Positions 1 to 8,633 are shown, counted from the first letter of the stretch. The stretch is 61,597 nt of DNA from Pseudobutyrivibrio ruminis (GCA_015057305.1 SVES01000011.1:6685-68281), one strand, 5' to 3'. A program made the numbers and translations. The notes: generated by a model from the letters alone, not told the origin.

Positions 1-20
1 AGCGTTTCGAAGAGCGTTAA

Positions 21-116
21 CCCGCCTGTTACGGCTACAAGCCTTATGAATTCTCAGCTCAGCAACACGCTTTGCTTTGGGAGATGGCTTGCGGGAGCAC
101 GGAAAAATTGGAGGCC
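21..116. repeat. Palindromic repeat, deleted copy (copy E)
   Basis: Read on the minus strand, the left part matches the right half of the short palindromic repeats at 4495 and 11066 (core GCTTGTAGCCGTAACAGGCGG). The right part (GGGAGATGGCTTGCGGGAGC) matches the right arm of the hairpin at 21919-22038. The copy therefore looks like two neighbouring hairpins of the 21790-22038 type fused by an internal deletion. No gene is visible in bases 1-139. Confidence 0.6.
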
Positions 117-139
117 GCATAACAAATTAGGAGAAAAAA

Positions 140-532
140 GTGTCAATTCAAGGATTAAATCAAGCAGACAAAATAATCTCAATGGCTAAAGAAGGGGCTA
201 ACTGGAAGAAAATGCCTCGAAAAAAAGGTCCTAGAAAGAAAAAATACAAAGGATCTGAAAAATATATATGTAATAAATTTGGAAAAACAATAGTAGTATA
301 TAGTGATTACAATCCAGCTGAAATATTCTGGAACCCTTTAAATCTTTTATTTTTGATTCCTTTTATACCAATTATGGTTTTTCTAGCTTTTGGGTATTAT
401 AAATACTTGAATGATAGCAAAGGCATATTGTTTCTCATTTTGGATATTATTATTTTTATTTTATCTCTATGGGCAATAAATATTCCATTGCTAATAAAAC
501 ATTTTAAATATAAAGATTTCGTTAGAAATTAA
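140..532 (+). CDS. Small membrane protein of unknown function
   Basis: This is a 130-residue protein starting at GTG, with TAGGAG six bases upstream. It has a strongly basic stretch (about residues 22-37, rich in Lys, Arg and Pro), then two hydrophobic segments at about 67-86 and 96-118, so a small two-pass membrane protein is likely. It ends 25 bases before the carrier-protein gene and may be co-transcribed with the dlt-like genes. It is more A+T rich than its neighbours and follows a repeat, so it could be an acquired gene. I do not recognise the family. Confidence 0.55.
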   Translation: MSIQGLNQADKIISMAKEGANWKKMPRKKGPRKKKYKGSEKYICNKFGKTIVVYSDYNPAEIFWNPLNLLFLIPFIPIMVFLAFGYYKYLNDSKGILFLILDIIIFILSLWAINIPLLIKHFKYKDFVRN

Positions 533-557
533 TATGTTCATATTTAGGAGGAATAAC

Positions 558-791
558 ATGGAAGAATTACTTACAATTTTAGGAGATTTACACCCAGAGG
601 TAGATTTTACTACTGCAAAGGATTTGGTGACAGGAGGAATCCTGGATTCATTTGATATCGTGTCACTTATTTCGGAGATTAATGAGGAGTTTGATGTGAC
701 TATCGGTGCAGCAGAGCTTACACCTGAGAATTTTGCATCAGCCGAAACAATTTACCAGCTTATTAAAGCAAAGCTAGATGACGAGGATTAA
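558..791 (+). CDS. Acyl/D-alanyl carrier protein (DltC-like)
   Basis: A 77-residue carrier protein. The start at 558 is chosen because AGGAGG lies just upstream and the product then has the usual carrier length; an upstream ATG at 534 would add eight residues without a ribosome site. The motif GGILDSFDIVSL holds the serine that carries 4'-phosphopantetheine. It lies directly ahead of an MBOAT acyltransferase and a DltD-like protein, so it probably supplies an activated D-alanyl or acyl group for modifying an envelope polymer. The activating ligase (DltA type) is not in the window and may lie upstream. Confidence 0.85.
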   Translation: MEELLTILGDLHPEVDFTTAKDLVTGGILDSFDIVSLISEINEEFDVTIGAAELTPENFASAETIYQLIKAKLDDED

Positions 792-794
792 TTA

Positions 795-2387
795 ATGTTA
801 TTTACATCATATGGTTTCATAGGATTTTTGATTATCGTATTTACGATATATTATTTACTGCCAGGAAAATTCCAATGGCAGTTTTTGTTGTTGGCATCGT
901 ACGTATTTTATTTTATAGCAGACCCAAGGTATCTAATTTTTATTGCCATTACGTCGGTCAGCACATTTTTTGCAGCAAAGCATATATCGGATAAAAAGAA
1001 ATCCTTTGAGGACTGGTTTAAAGAGCATAAAAAGGAATACGAGAAAGAGGAGCGCAAGAGCCTAAAGGCAAAGGAACATTCCTATGAAAAAAAGGTTTTT
1101 CTGGCATGTCTGCTTTTTAACTTGGGCATTCTTGCTGTGACAAAGTATACAAATTTCACCATAGCAAATATTAATTCTATTTTGGCTAGTTTGGGAAGAG
1201 CGGACACCATATCCTTTGTTGATTTGATTATTCCAATGGGAATATCCTTCTACACCTTTCAGTCAATGGGGTATTTGATAGATGTGTATAATGGCAAGCA
1301 CGAAGCTCAAGAGAATTTGTTCAAATTTGCATTATTTGTATCATTCTTTCCACAGCTTGTTCAAGGTCCTATTAGTAGATATGGGGATTTGAGCAAGACC
1401 TTGTACGAGGAACATAGATTTAATTTTAGAACGGTAAGCTTTGGACTAGAAAGAATCCTTTGGGGATTCTTTAAAAAGCTTGTGATTGCAGATAGAATCC
1501 TTGTGGCAGTACAGGCGATTATTGCAGATACAGATACCTATAGTGGCTTTTATGCATTTGCAGGTGCTATGTTTTATGCCCTGGAGCTTTATGCAGATTT
1601 TACAGGTGGAATAGATATTACAATTGGTGTAGCTGAAACAATGGGGATTAAGGTTACAGAAAACTTTATCCGCCCATATTTTTCAAAGAACATCAAAGAA
1701 TACTGGAATAGATGGCATATTACCATGGGTACATGGTTTACTGATTACATTTTCTATCCTATCAGTGCCAACCAGTTCATGATGAAGCTTTCCAAAAAGA
1801 GTAGAGCTGCTCTTGGTAATAATCTGGGGAAGCGTGTGCCCGTTTATTTATCAAGCTTTATAGTTTGGTTTACCACAGGTATTTGGCATGGAGCAAGCTG
1901 GAATTTTATAGTATGGGGACTTGGCAACTTTGTGGTTATCATGATATCTCAAGAACTTGAACCATTTTACAGATGGTTTCATAGCAAGGTTCATGTGGCT
2001 GGCACATTTGGCTGGAGATTATTTCAGGTGGTGCGAACAGTGCTGATTATGTCTAGCCTGCGTATGTTTGATTGCTACAGGGATGTGCCTCTAACCTTTA
2101 AAATGTTTGGAAGTATTTTTACAGAATTTAGCCTTAATCAGCTAAATGGTGCTGCTTTCATAGGAATGGGGCTGACAGGCTTGGATTATGCAGTTGTATT
2201 TATAGGAATGTTGATGCTTGTTATGGTCAGCCTTGTGCAGCGTACTGGTAGTGTGAGAGAAAAGATTTCCACACTTGCCTTGCCAATCAGATTCATTATT
2301 TGGTATGGACTATTTATTTTTACATTGGTTTTTGGAGCCTATGGCATTGGATATTCTGCCAGCCAGTTTATATATAATCAGTTTTAA
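795..2387 (+). CDS. MBOAT-family O-acyltransferase (DltB/AlgI-like)
   Basis: A 530-residue polytopic membrane protein that begins three bases after the carrier gene. It carries the two MBOAT landmarks, RWHITMGTW (about residue 311) and GIWHGASW (about 363), the second containing the catalytic histidine. Family members move an acyl or D-alanyl group from a carrier across the membrane to a polysaccharide or teichoic acid. A charged Lys/Glu-rich segment at about 68-100 probably lies in the cytoplasm. Carrier, MBOAT and DltD-like genes in this order fit a dlt-type pathway. The acceptor polymer cannot be told from sequence. Confidence 0.88.
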   Translation: MLFTSYGFIGFLIIVFTIYYLLPGKFQWQFLLLASYVFYFIADPRYLIFIAITSVSTFFAAKHISDKKKSFEDWFKEHKKEYEKEERKSLKAKEHSYEKKVFLACLLFNLGILAVTKYTNFTIANINSILASLGRADTISFVDLIIPMGISFYTFQSMGYLIDVYNGKHEAQENLFKFALFVSFFPQLVQGPISRYGDLSKTLYEEHRFNFRTVSFGLERILWGFFKKLVIADRILVAVQAIIADTDTYSGFYAFAGAMFYALELYADFTGGIDITIGVAETMGIKVTENFIRPYFSKNIKEYWNRWHITMGTWFTDYIFYPISANQFMMKLSKKSRAALGNNLGKRVPVYLSSFIVWFTTGIWHGASWNFIVWGLGNFVVIMISQELEPFYRWFHSKVHVAGTFGWRLFQVVRTVLIMSSLRMFDCYRDVPLTFKMFGSIFTEFSLNQLNGAAFIGMGLTGLDYAVVFIGMLMLVMVSLVQRTGSVREKISTLALPIRFIIWYGLFIFTLVFGAYGIGYSASQFIYNQF

Positions 2388-2443
2388 AAGTAGAGCCTTC
2401 TCATTATGGAAGAAGGTGCCCGAAGGGGCGGATGAGGATTTAA

Positions 2444-3496
2444 ATGAAAAAGCTTATATCAATTATATTAATTTTTGCCATATCCATTGCTGGTCTATCC
2501 TTTGCCACTAGATTGCTAGAGCCTAAATACATGTCTGGTATTCTAGAGGGGGCAATGATAGCAGAATATTATGAGGATCCAACGGATCACAATGTTGTAT
2601 TTATCGGAGATTGCGAGTTGTACGAAAATATTTCACCAGTATATCTGTGGGAAAATTTTGGAATTAATTCTTATATAAGAGGAAGCGCTCAGCAGCTTAT
2701 TTGGCAATCATATTATTTAGCGGAAGAGACAATCAAAACAGAAAAGCCAGACATGATTGTATTTAATGTGCTTTCCATGAAATACAATGAGCCACAGAAT
2801 GAGGCATACAATAGAATGACATTAGATGGCATGAAATGGTCTAAAAGTAAAATCGATTCTATTAATGCTTCCATGACTGAGGAAGAAAATTTTATTGAGT
2901 ATGTATTTCCATTGCTTAGATATCATTCAAGATGGAGTGATTTGAGCTCGGAGGATTTTAAGTATCTATATCATCGTGACAAGGTTTCCTTTAACGGCTA
3001 TTACATGAGAGTGGATGTAAAGGCAGCAGAGGATGTTCCTGAGGGCAGACCACTTGCTGATTATCAATTTGGGGATAATGCCTACTATTATCTTAATAAG
3101 TTGACAGAGCTTTGTAAGGAAAATGATGTCGAGCTAGTGTTGGTAAAGGCACCTACACTTTATCCTTACTGGTATGATGAATGGGAACAGCAAATAGTAG
3201 ATTTTGCCGAAGAAAATGATTTGACTTATATTAATTTCCTAAAGGCCCAGGATGAAATAGGCTTGGATTGGAGCAAGGATACCTATGATGGAGGCTTGCA
3301 TTTGAATCTTGCAGGAGCAGAAAAGCTATCACAATATTTTGGTGAAATCCTATCGGAGGATATGGGTGTGCCAGATAGAAGAAACGAGGAAAATCTCCAG
3401 AAGTATTGGGCTGATGTTATAAATCGATACGAAGCAGAAATAGCAAGGCAAGAGGCAAATCTGGAAAAATATGGCTCAGTTCATGAGCCGGAGTGA
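2444..3496 (+). CDS. DltD-like SGNH-fold envelope protein
   Basis: A 350-residue protein with an N-terminal signal anchor (about residues 4-22) and an extracellular SGNH-like domain. The block I position reads FIGDCELYEN, with Cys where a nucleophilic Ser is usual, and the C-terminal block reads DGGLHLN, matching the Asp-x-x-His pair. GAGG six bases upstream supports the start. It is the last gene of the carrier-MBOAT-SGNH set and probably completes acyl transfer outside the membrane. The C-terminal ~45 residues are charged and probably helical. The exact substrate is unknown. Confidence 0.75.
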   Translation: MKKLISIILIFAISIAGLSFATRLLEPKYMSGILEGAMIAEYYEDPTDHNVVFIGDCELYENISPVYLWENFGINSYIRGSAQQLIWQSYYLAEETIKTEKPDMIVFNVLSMKYNEPQNEAYNRMTLDGMKWSKSKIDSINASMTEEENFIEYVFPLLRYHSRWSDLSSEDFKYLYHRDKVSFNGYYMRVDVKAAEDVPEGRPLADYQFGDNAYYYLNKLTELCKENDVELVLVKAPTLYPYWYDEWEQQIVDFAEENDLTYINFLKAQDEIGLDWSKDTYDGGLHLNLAGAEKLSQYFGEILSEDMGVPDRRNEENLQKYWADVINRYEAEIARQEANLEKYGSVHEPE

Positions 3497-3518
3497 TAAG
3501 TATTTACAAAATTTTCAC

Positions 3519-3547
3519 ATGACAATTACATAATGCGGTGTTATAAT
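3519..3547 (+). promoter_or_regulatory. Sigma-70-type promoter for the flagellin gene
   Basis: ATGACA, a 17-base spacer and a perfect TATAAT stand 57 bases before the flagellin start. A sigma-28 flagellar promoter was looked for and not seen, so this gene may be transcribed by the housekeeping factor. Confidence 0.65.
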
Positions 3548-3603
3548 CAAGGTACAAATTGGATGTTTTTATAAATGTATAACGAAAGATTGAGGTGAGT
3601 TCT

Positions 3604-4419
3604 ATGAAAATTCAATCTAATTTTAACACTTCGCAGTATCAAAATAATATTAATCATATGAAAGCAACTGAGGAACAGCAAAAGAAATCTGCTAAGGAAC
3701 TCAGTACTGGAAAGAAAGTAAATAGTGCCGCTGATGACGCAGCTGTTATGGCTATTAGCGAGCAGATAATGAAGGAGGCTAAAAGCCTTACAGCAGGTAG
3801 CAATAATATTTCCTATGGAATAGATGCTACAAATATTGCAGATGGAGCATTGTCAAACATATCAGATTCCTTAGGGGATATTGAGCAGAATACAGTTCGT
3901 GCAATGAATGGCTTATATTCTGATAGTGATAGGGCTATTCTTCAGGAAGCTAACGAACAGAGTGTTGCCACTATCAATCAAACCATCAATCAGGCAACCT
4001 ACAATGAGAAAAATCTTTTGGATGGCACAACTGGAGATATAAATATTTATACAGGTACAACCAGTGCCACAATCACAGAAGCAGATGCCAAGTCAGCAGT
4101 TGACAGCCTGGAGAATTTTGACGTTTCTGTAAATTCAGATAAAATTTCTACAGATGCATTGGATGAGACATATTCAAATATATCTTCAATCCGTAGTCAG
4201 ATTGGAGCCGAGACAAATGGTCTTTCCGCTGCATATAATGTAAACAACAACACAGCAGAGAATCTTACAGCTGCTCAGTCAAGGGCACAGGATACAGATT
4301 TCTACGAGTCAGTTTCTGAAATGAAAAACAGCTCTGTTGTAAATCAGGCCCAGAACATGGCCCTCAAAAACCAGATGGAAAGCCAGGAAAATCTTGTAAG
4401 TAAGATGTTCCAAGCATAG
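3604..4419 (+). CDS. Flagellin-like protein, short form
   Basis: A 271-residue flagellin. ATG at 3604 is preferred over GTG at 3595 because GAGGTGAG lies five bases upstream. The N-terminal D0/D1 region has the family signature LSTGKKVNSAADDAAVMAI, and the C-terminal helix ends NQMESQENLVSKMFQA. There is only a short middle segment (about 140-180), so the outer D2/D3 domains are missing. No other flagellar gene is in the window and the gene has its own promoter and terminator, so it is a solitary flagellin locus. It should be exported by the flagellar apparatus and form or cap filaments. Confidence 0.88.
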   Translation: MKIQSNFNTSQYQNNINHMKATEEQQKKSAKELSTGKKVNSAADDAAVMAISEQIMKEAKSLTAGSNNISYGIDATNIADGALSNISDSLGDIEQNTVRAMNGLYSDSDRAILQEANEQSVATINQTINQATYNEKNLLDGTTGDINIYTGTTSATITEADAKSAVDSLENFDVSVNSDKISTDALDETYSNISSIRSQIGAETNGLSAAYNVNNNTAENLTAAQSRAQDTDFYESVSEMKNSSVVNQAQNMALKNQMESQENLVSKMFQA

Positions 4420-4435
4420 TAAATAACCTATTTAA

Positions 4436-4470
4436 AGTCCCTAGACAAATGTATTGTCTAGGGACTTTTT
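4436..4470 (+). terminator. Rho-independent terminator after flagellin
   Basis: A perfect 13-base-pair stem (AGTCCCTAGACAA with TTGTCTAGGGACT), five-base loop and a T run. Confidence 0.92.
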
Positions 4471-4494
4471 GTAAATGTATATTTTCTTAGGTGA

Positions 4495-4594
4495 GGTATA
4501 CTGTAGCTAACAAGCTATTATATTTCTTAAGCGGAGCTTTTTATGCGTAGCGTAGAAATCATAATGCTTGTTAGCGTAACAGTATACCGGACTA
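4495..4594. repeat. Short palindromic repeat (copy A)
   Basis: The ends GGTATACTGT and ACAGTATACC are exact inverted repeats. Inside them GCTAACAAGCTATTATATTTCT mirrors the right arm around GAAATCATAATGCTTGTTAGC with few mismatches, giving a hairpin of about 95 bases. The right arm recurs at 11190, 18770 and, inverted, at 21800 and 30. The copy ends in CCGGACTA, a tail also seen at 11226 (GCGGACTA). Confidence 0.8.
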
Positions 4595-4604
4595 AAAAAA
4601 GTTG

Positions 4605-4633
4605 TTGACAAAAACAATTAGATTGTGTACAAT
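4605..4633 (+). promoter_or_regulatory. Promoter of the thioredoxin operon with candidate OhrR operator
   Basis: TTGACA, 17 bases, TACAAT. The spacer and -10 contain overlapping inverted repeats ACAAT-TAG-ATTGT (4614-4626) and ATTGT-GT-ACAAT (4622-4633). A dimeric MarR/OhrR protein bound here would block polymerase, and an OhrR-type gene is the third gene of this operon, so autoregulation is likely. Confidence 0.7.
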
Positions 4634-4669
4634 TAAATCAACCTAAAAGATTGGACGCAATCCTTTGGG

Positions 4670-4695
4670 CCTGTTAAGGGTATTTAAACAGGAGG
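4670..4695 (+). promoter_or_regulatory. Leader hairpin covering part of the ribosome site
   Basis: CCTGTT (4670-4675) can pair with AACAGG (4687-4692), which overlaps the AGGAGG ribosome site of the flavoprotein gene. This could lower its translation. A second small hairpin (GATTG-GACG-CAATC) lies just upstream. Confidence 0.4.
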
Positions 4696-4702
4696 TTTTA
4701 TC

Positions 4703-5575
4703 ATGGAAAAATTTGATATTGCAGTTATTGGTACAGGTCCTGCTGGATTAGAGGCAGCCATCACGGCAAAGGTTAGAAACAAAACAGTCCTATTGCTGGG
4801 CAATAAAGGCTCCTCAGATAAAGTTTCAAAGGCTCATACCATTCAGAATTATTTAGGCCTTCCTGAGGTTTCAGGAGAGGATATGGCAAAGGCATTTTTA
4901 AATCACGCCAAATCAATGGGTGTGGAAATTACTGAGGATAAAGTCAATGCGGTATATTCAATGGGACAGTATTTTGCAATACAGTGCCACAATGGAGATT
5001 ACGAGGCAAGCTCAGTTATTATTGCAGCAGGCTTGACAGCAATGAAGCCATTCCCAGGAGAAATGGAGTTCTTGGGCAGAGGAGTTAGCTATTGCGCTAC
5101 ATGTGATGCAGCCCTTTACAAGGGAAAAAGTGCTATAATAGTTGCATATTCTGAGAATGATGAAGAAGAAGCAGAGTTTTTAGCAGAGAGAGCAGAAAAG
5201 GTTTATTATCTTCCACAGTACGATTACAAGGGAAGCCTTGGCGGTAATATTGAGGTTAGTGTGGATGTTAAGCCTGCATCTATCGCATATACAGATGGCA
5301 CAGCATTTCTTGCAACAGACAAGGATACATATAAAGCAGATGGAATCTTTATTTTAAGAGAGCAGATTGCTCCATCTCAGTTGGTTCCTGGCTTGCAGAT
5401 GGACGGAAATCACATTGCTGTAGATCGTTCAATGGCTACAAACATTAAAGGATTGTTTGCTTGTGGTGATATTACTGGTACTCCATATCAGTATATTAAA
5501 GCAGCTGGAGAAGGAAATGTCGCAGCACTTTCAGCAGTCTCATATTTAGCAGAATTAAAGAAGTCACAAAATTAA
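4703..5575 (+). CDS. Thioredoxin-reductase-like flavoprotein, probably not NADPH-dependent
   Basis: A 290-residue member of the thioredoxin reductase family. It has an FAD-binding GTGPAG motif (residues 10-15), a redox-active CATC pair (Cys131 and Cys134) and the C-terminal FAD motif FACGDI. The expected NADPH-binding glycine motif (GxGxxA) after the CxxC is absent: the region reads KGKSAIIVAYSENDEEEA. The HRRxxxR phosphate-binding motif is also not seen. Clostridial ferredoxin-dependent flavin thioredoxin reductases (FFTR) lack the same motifs, so ferredoxin is a plausible electron donor. The thioredoxin gene follows immediately and is the obvious partner. Confidence 0.82.
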   Translation: MEKFDIAVIGTGPAGLEAAITAKVRNKTVLLLGNKGSSDKVSKAHTIQNYLGLPEVSGEDMAKAFLNHAKSMGVEITEDKVNAVYSMGQYFAIQCHNGDYEASSVIIAAGLTAMKPFPGEMEFLGRGVSYCATCDAALYKGKSAIIVAYSENDEEEAEFLAERAEKVYYLPQYDYKGSLGGNIEVSVDVKPASIAYTDGTAFLATDKDTYKADGIFILREQIAPSQLVPGLQMDGNHIAVDRSMATNIKGLFACGDITGTPYQYIKAAGEGNVAALSAVSYLAELKKSQN

Positions 5576-5605
5576 GGATTGATTAAATTTGAAAGGAGTT
5601 ATACT

Positions 5606-5917
5606 ATGGTAAAGAAAATTAATCAGGATGAATTTAAGACAATTGACAAATCAGGTGTTTCAGTATTAGATTTTAATGCTACTTGGTGTGGACCATGCAA
5701 GATGCTTGCACCAGTTCTTGAAGAAGTATCAGAGGAGCTTGCTGGTAAGGCAAATTTCTATAGTGTCGATACAGATGATAATCCAGATTTAGCAAGAGAA
5801 TATGGTATAATGAATATACCAGCCATTGTTGTTTTAAAGGATGGCGAAAAGGTAGACATGAATGTTGGTTTTGTTCCTAAGGAGGCTCTTACAGATTTTG
5901 TGTCTAAGAATTTATAA
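5606..5917 (+). CDS. trxA: Thioredoxin
   Basis: A 103-residue thioredoxin with the active site WCGPCK (Cys28, Cys31) and the cis-proline segment NIPAIVVLKDG. The start at 5606 has AAGGAG at the right distance; an upstream in-frame ATG at 5579 lacks one. It lies 30 bases after the reductase-like gene and 19 before the OhrR-type gene, so the three form a redox operon. It should reduce disulphides in cytoplasmic proteins using electrons from the neighbouring flavoprotein. Confidence 0.95.
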   Translation: MVKKINQDEFKTIDKSGVSVLDFNATWCGPCKMLAPVLEEVSEELAGKANFYSVDTDDNPDLAREYGIMNIPAIVVLKDGEKVDMNVGFVPKEALTDFVSKNL

Positions 5918-5936
5918 TATTTCGAGGTGAGTAAAA

Positions 5937-6380
5937 ATGGGCGATAAATTTGACTGCTTGAAAATTTCAAATCAATTATGCTTTCCACTTTATGCATGTT
6001 CTAAGGAAATAGTTAAAAGGTACAAGCCTTATCTAGATCCAATCGATTTAACTTATACACAGTACATTACCATGATGGTAATCTGGGAGGAAAAGGAAAT
6101 TACGGTTAAGGCTCTAGGAGATAAGCTGTTTCTTGATTCAGGTACATTGACACCAGTTTTAAAGAAGCTGGAGCAGAAGGGATATGTTAAGCGTAGCCGT
6201 TCTAAGGATGATGAGAGAAATCTTATTATAACACTGACGGATGACGGCTTGAAATTAAAAGAGCAGGCATGTAAAATACCTGCTAAGATGGGCAAATGTG
6301 TCAGTCTTTCGCCTGAAGAATCACAGACTCTTTATGGGCTGTTATACAAGATTCTTGGAAGCTTTCCAGAGGAAAATTAA
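5937..6380 (+). CDS. OhrR-type MarR-family redox-sensing repressor
   Basis: A 147-residue winged-helix regulator. Residues 12-20 (NQLCFPLYA) match the OhrR signature, and Cys15 sits at the position of the peroxide-sensing cysteine of OhrR. The recognition region LFLDSGTLTPVLKKLEQKG and wing KDDERNLIITLT are typical. OhrR proteins usually control a peroxidase (ohr); here the linked genes encode a thioredoxin system, which suggests it adjusts thiol-reducing capacity to peroxide or disulphide stress. Inverted repeats in the operon promoter are candidate operators. Its stop codon overlaps that of the opposing gene. Confidence 0.85.
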   Translation: MGDKFDCLKISNQLCFPLYACSKEIVKRYKPYLDPIDLTYTQYITMMVIWEEKEITVKALGDKLFLDSGTLTPVLKKLEQKGYVKRSRSKDDERNLIITLTDDGLKLKEQACKIPAKMGKCVSLSPEESQTLYGLLYKILGSFPEEN

Positions 6381-7561
6381 TTTAAAAAGTCTAGGAAATC
6401 TACATTTTCTCTAGCTTTGTGAATGACATCGTCTACGAAAGAGGCGGTGTCATTTTTTATTGTATTCCAATTGATGACATTAACCTTTGACAAATCAGCA
6501 TTAGCATTTTCAAATACATCCCCCATGTCATCTACAGTTTTTATTGTCCCCTTAATATAGCCTTCTGCCAGAGATTTATTATTTTTTGATACAACAATAT
6601 TTGTTGCCTCCATATGCATGCCGTTTTCAACATAATTCAGTAGGACTCCAAAATCGGCGCTGTAAACATCCCCATTTGATGAATAGTAGCTGATATTGTT
6701 GGTGAAGGCATTGGTGTATGTGGTTTCACCGTCTCGCTTGATAGTTGCAATAGCCTTTTCTCCATCAGGCAAAGGGGTGTAAATCTCTAAGGTGCTAAGG
6801 TTGTTGCCGTAGATGGCAATATATTGCCCCTGTTTCTTGTATGACAGGTCAAACACAATTTTTCTAGTGTGATTCCATTTGTCTAAATAAAGAGAGCACT
6901 TTATGTCATGGTCAGGGGTATCCATTCCAAGCAAATCCCAAATAAAATCACCTTCACCGGCAGGAATAGTGATTGAATATTCATTGGCTTCAGTGCCAGT
7001 TTCGTCCACATAAGTTTGGTTGGTTTCTTCTATTTGAATGCTTTTGATAAAGTTGTAGATATTTTTTTTATTGCTGTGAAACCATTCTCTATTAATGTCG
7101 TTGTTTAGGTTTGGAGCCTGAGGAAAAAGATTTTCATTAGTATCAAACCCATAGGAAATGTCACCTAAAAGAGGCGCTAAAAGATATATGGTGGAATCCT
7201 CGGCATATATATCGAATTCCCCTACCTGCAAAACCAAAACGTTTAAATCGGCCTTGCATGAGAATTTTTTTTGTTCCAGAGAACGCTCACCCTTTATGGA
7301 GCCAGTGATAGAATAAGGAAAGCCCTCCACCCTTTTTATGGATGCAGAGCCAGAGTATCTGATATCAGAATTAGTATAGTTTCTAAATAAATCCTTTAAA
7401 TCGATATTGTAAGCAAGGTAGTCTGAGCTTTTTAGCGTAGATTCAGAAAAATCAATAACTGAAGCAAGGACCTTTACAGAAGGATTGTGACTAATTTCAG
7501 CCTTGACAAACACAATAATTGCAAATAAGACAATTAAGATAACACCAATTTTTTTCTTCAT
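6377..7561 (-). CDS. Signal-anchored extracellular protein of unknown function
   Basis: A 394-residue protein with an N-terminal hydrophobic segment (about residues 5-22, after MKKK) and a large polar remainder with no further membrane segment, so it is probably anchored outside the membrane. GGGAGA upstream supports the start. The rest alternates short hydrophobic and polar stretches typical of beta-rich extracellular domains. I do not recognise a family or catalytic motif. It lies 35 bases downstream of the minus-strand TPR gene and is probably co-transcribed with it. Its last codons also encode the terminator of the opposing operon. Confidence 0.65.
   Translation of the reverse strand: MKKKIGVILIVLFAIIVFVKAEISHNPSVKVLASVIDFSESTLKSSDYLAYNIDLKDLFRNYTNSDIRYSGSASIKRVEGFPYSITGSIKGERSLEQKKFSCKADLNVLVLQVGEFDIYAEDSTIYLLAPLLGDISYGFDTNENLFPQAPNLNNDINREWFHSNKKNIYNFIKSIQIEETNQTYVDETGTEANEYSITIPAGEGDFIWDLLGMDTPDHDIKCSLYLDKWNHTRKIVFDLSYKKQGQYIAIYGNNLSTLEIYTPLPDGEKAIATIKRDGETTYTNAFTNNISYYSSNGDVYSADFGVLLNYVENGMHMEATNIVVSKNNKSLAEGYIKGTIKTVDDMGDVFENANADLSKVNVINWNTIKNDTASFVDDVIHKARENVDFLDFLN
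6422..6458 (+). terminator. Terminator of the thioredoxin operon, inside the opposing gene
   Basis: AATGACATCG pairs over ten bases (one G-T pair) with CGGTGTCATT and is followed by six T. It lies 42 bases past the OhrR-type stop codon, entirely within the C-terminal codons of the convergent minus-strand gene. Confidence 0.8.
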
Positions 7562-7596
7562 TAAATTATTCTCCCAATGAACTTTTCAGCTTTATA

Positions 7597-8544
7597 TTAT
7601 ATAAGTTCTTGTGGGGTATCGGCAATAGACAAAGCAATGGCAGTGTCCATCTCTAATAGATGTTCAGTGGCCTCTGTAGTATTTAGTGCAATAGTGTCCT
7701 CCGCAAAACGGACACACGCGTTGTGATATTTCTCTATATCTCCACTTGCTTTATATACCATCATGTAAAGCTTGGCAGCTTCTACCTTCATATGCATATT
7801 GTTGGAAATAGTAGCAGAGGAATCAAGGCTTAATACTACGGCTTCAGCCCTTTCAAATTCTTTCATGCCACAGAAGGTCTCAATTAAAAGCTTTAAATCT
7901 TCGATGTAATCCTGAATGGTAATTTTGGAGCTTTTGATAAACGTTACAAGCTCCTCTAAGTGACTGTACACATATTTGTCATCCCCCATGTGGTGATGGA
8001 GATTTGCATAAAGAACAGCGAGACTTAAATCATGGTGATGCATATCGTTCTTTTGTGCAATCTCAGAGCCCCGCTTCAAAAAATTCTCTGCGTCACTATA
8101 TCTGCGAAGGTGCAGATAAGAGTAGGCTAAATTTAAGCAGGCAACCAAAAAGGAGTGAGGTTCATTTTCAAAGCTGTTCCCGTAATCCTCCAAATCCTGC
8201 AGAGCCATTTTTCCATAATTAATAGCGCTGTCATAATCTCCAAGAAGCATATAGCGGTTGCAAATTGTGGTGTAAAAATAATGCTTTGCTCCTTGAATTC
8301 CGTTCTTGTCTATATAGTTCAAGGCTGACAGACACTTGTAAAGCATCTTGCTATCGTAGCCCATTATTCCATAAGCAATGGCCAAGCCGCGGAGTGTCAG
8401 AATGTAATGGGTTTTGTCATCCAATTCTTCATAAATGCTTAAAGCCATATTAAGGTTATCAATTCCTAGCTCTATGCTATTTGCATGAACTAAATCAAGT
8501 CCCTTTTCATAATATTCCTTTGCAATTTGTTCTGTACTAGCCAT
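7597..8544 (-). CDS. TPR-repeat protein
   Basis: A 315-residue protein made of helix-pair repeats resembling tetratricopeptide repeats, for example the segment with YYEKGLDLVHANSIELGIDN and later ACLNLAYSYLHLRRYSDAE. No signal peptide or membrane segment is seen. ATG at 8544 is chosen because AGGAGG stands five bases upstream; a GTG at 8550 is two codons earlier but too close to that site. TPR proteins of this kind act as protein-interaction scaffolds. It is divergent from a hybrid histidine kinase gene, which could be a functional partner, but nothing proves that. Confidence 0.72.
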   Translation of the reverse strand: MASTEQIAKEYYEKGLDLVHANSIELGIDNLNMALSIYEELDDKTHYILTLRGLAIAYGIMGYDSKMLYKCLSALNYIDKNGIQGAKHYFYTTICNRYMLLGDYDSAINYGKMALQDLEDYGNSFENEPHSFLVACLNLAYSYLHLRRYSDAENFLKRGSEIAQKNDMHHHDLSLAVLYANLHHHMGDDKYVYSHLEELVTFIKSSKITIQDYIEDLKLLIETFCGMKEFERAEAVVLSLDSSATISNNMHMKVEAAKLYMMVYKASGDIEKYHNACVRFAEDTIALNTTEATEHLLEMDTAIALSIADTPQELI

Positions 8545-8633
8545 AGCCACCTCCTAAAAATAAACCCTATTGTTAGTATAACATTTAATAATACAAGTAA
8601 TGATTAAAATTTTGTGACTATTTTCGTAATTTG

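Noticed and set aside
2275..2511. 78-codon ORF across the MBOAT/DltD junction
   Set aside because: Out of frame with both genes, no ribosome site; shadow of the real genes.
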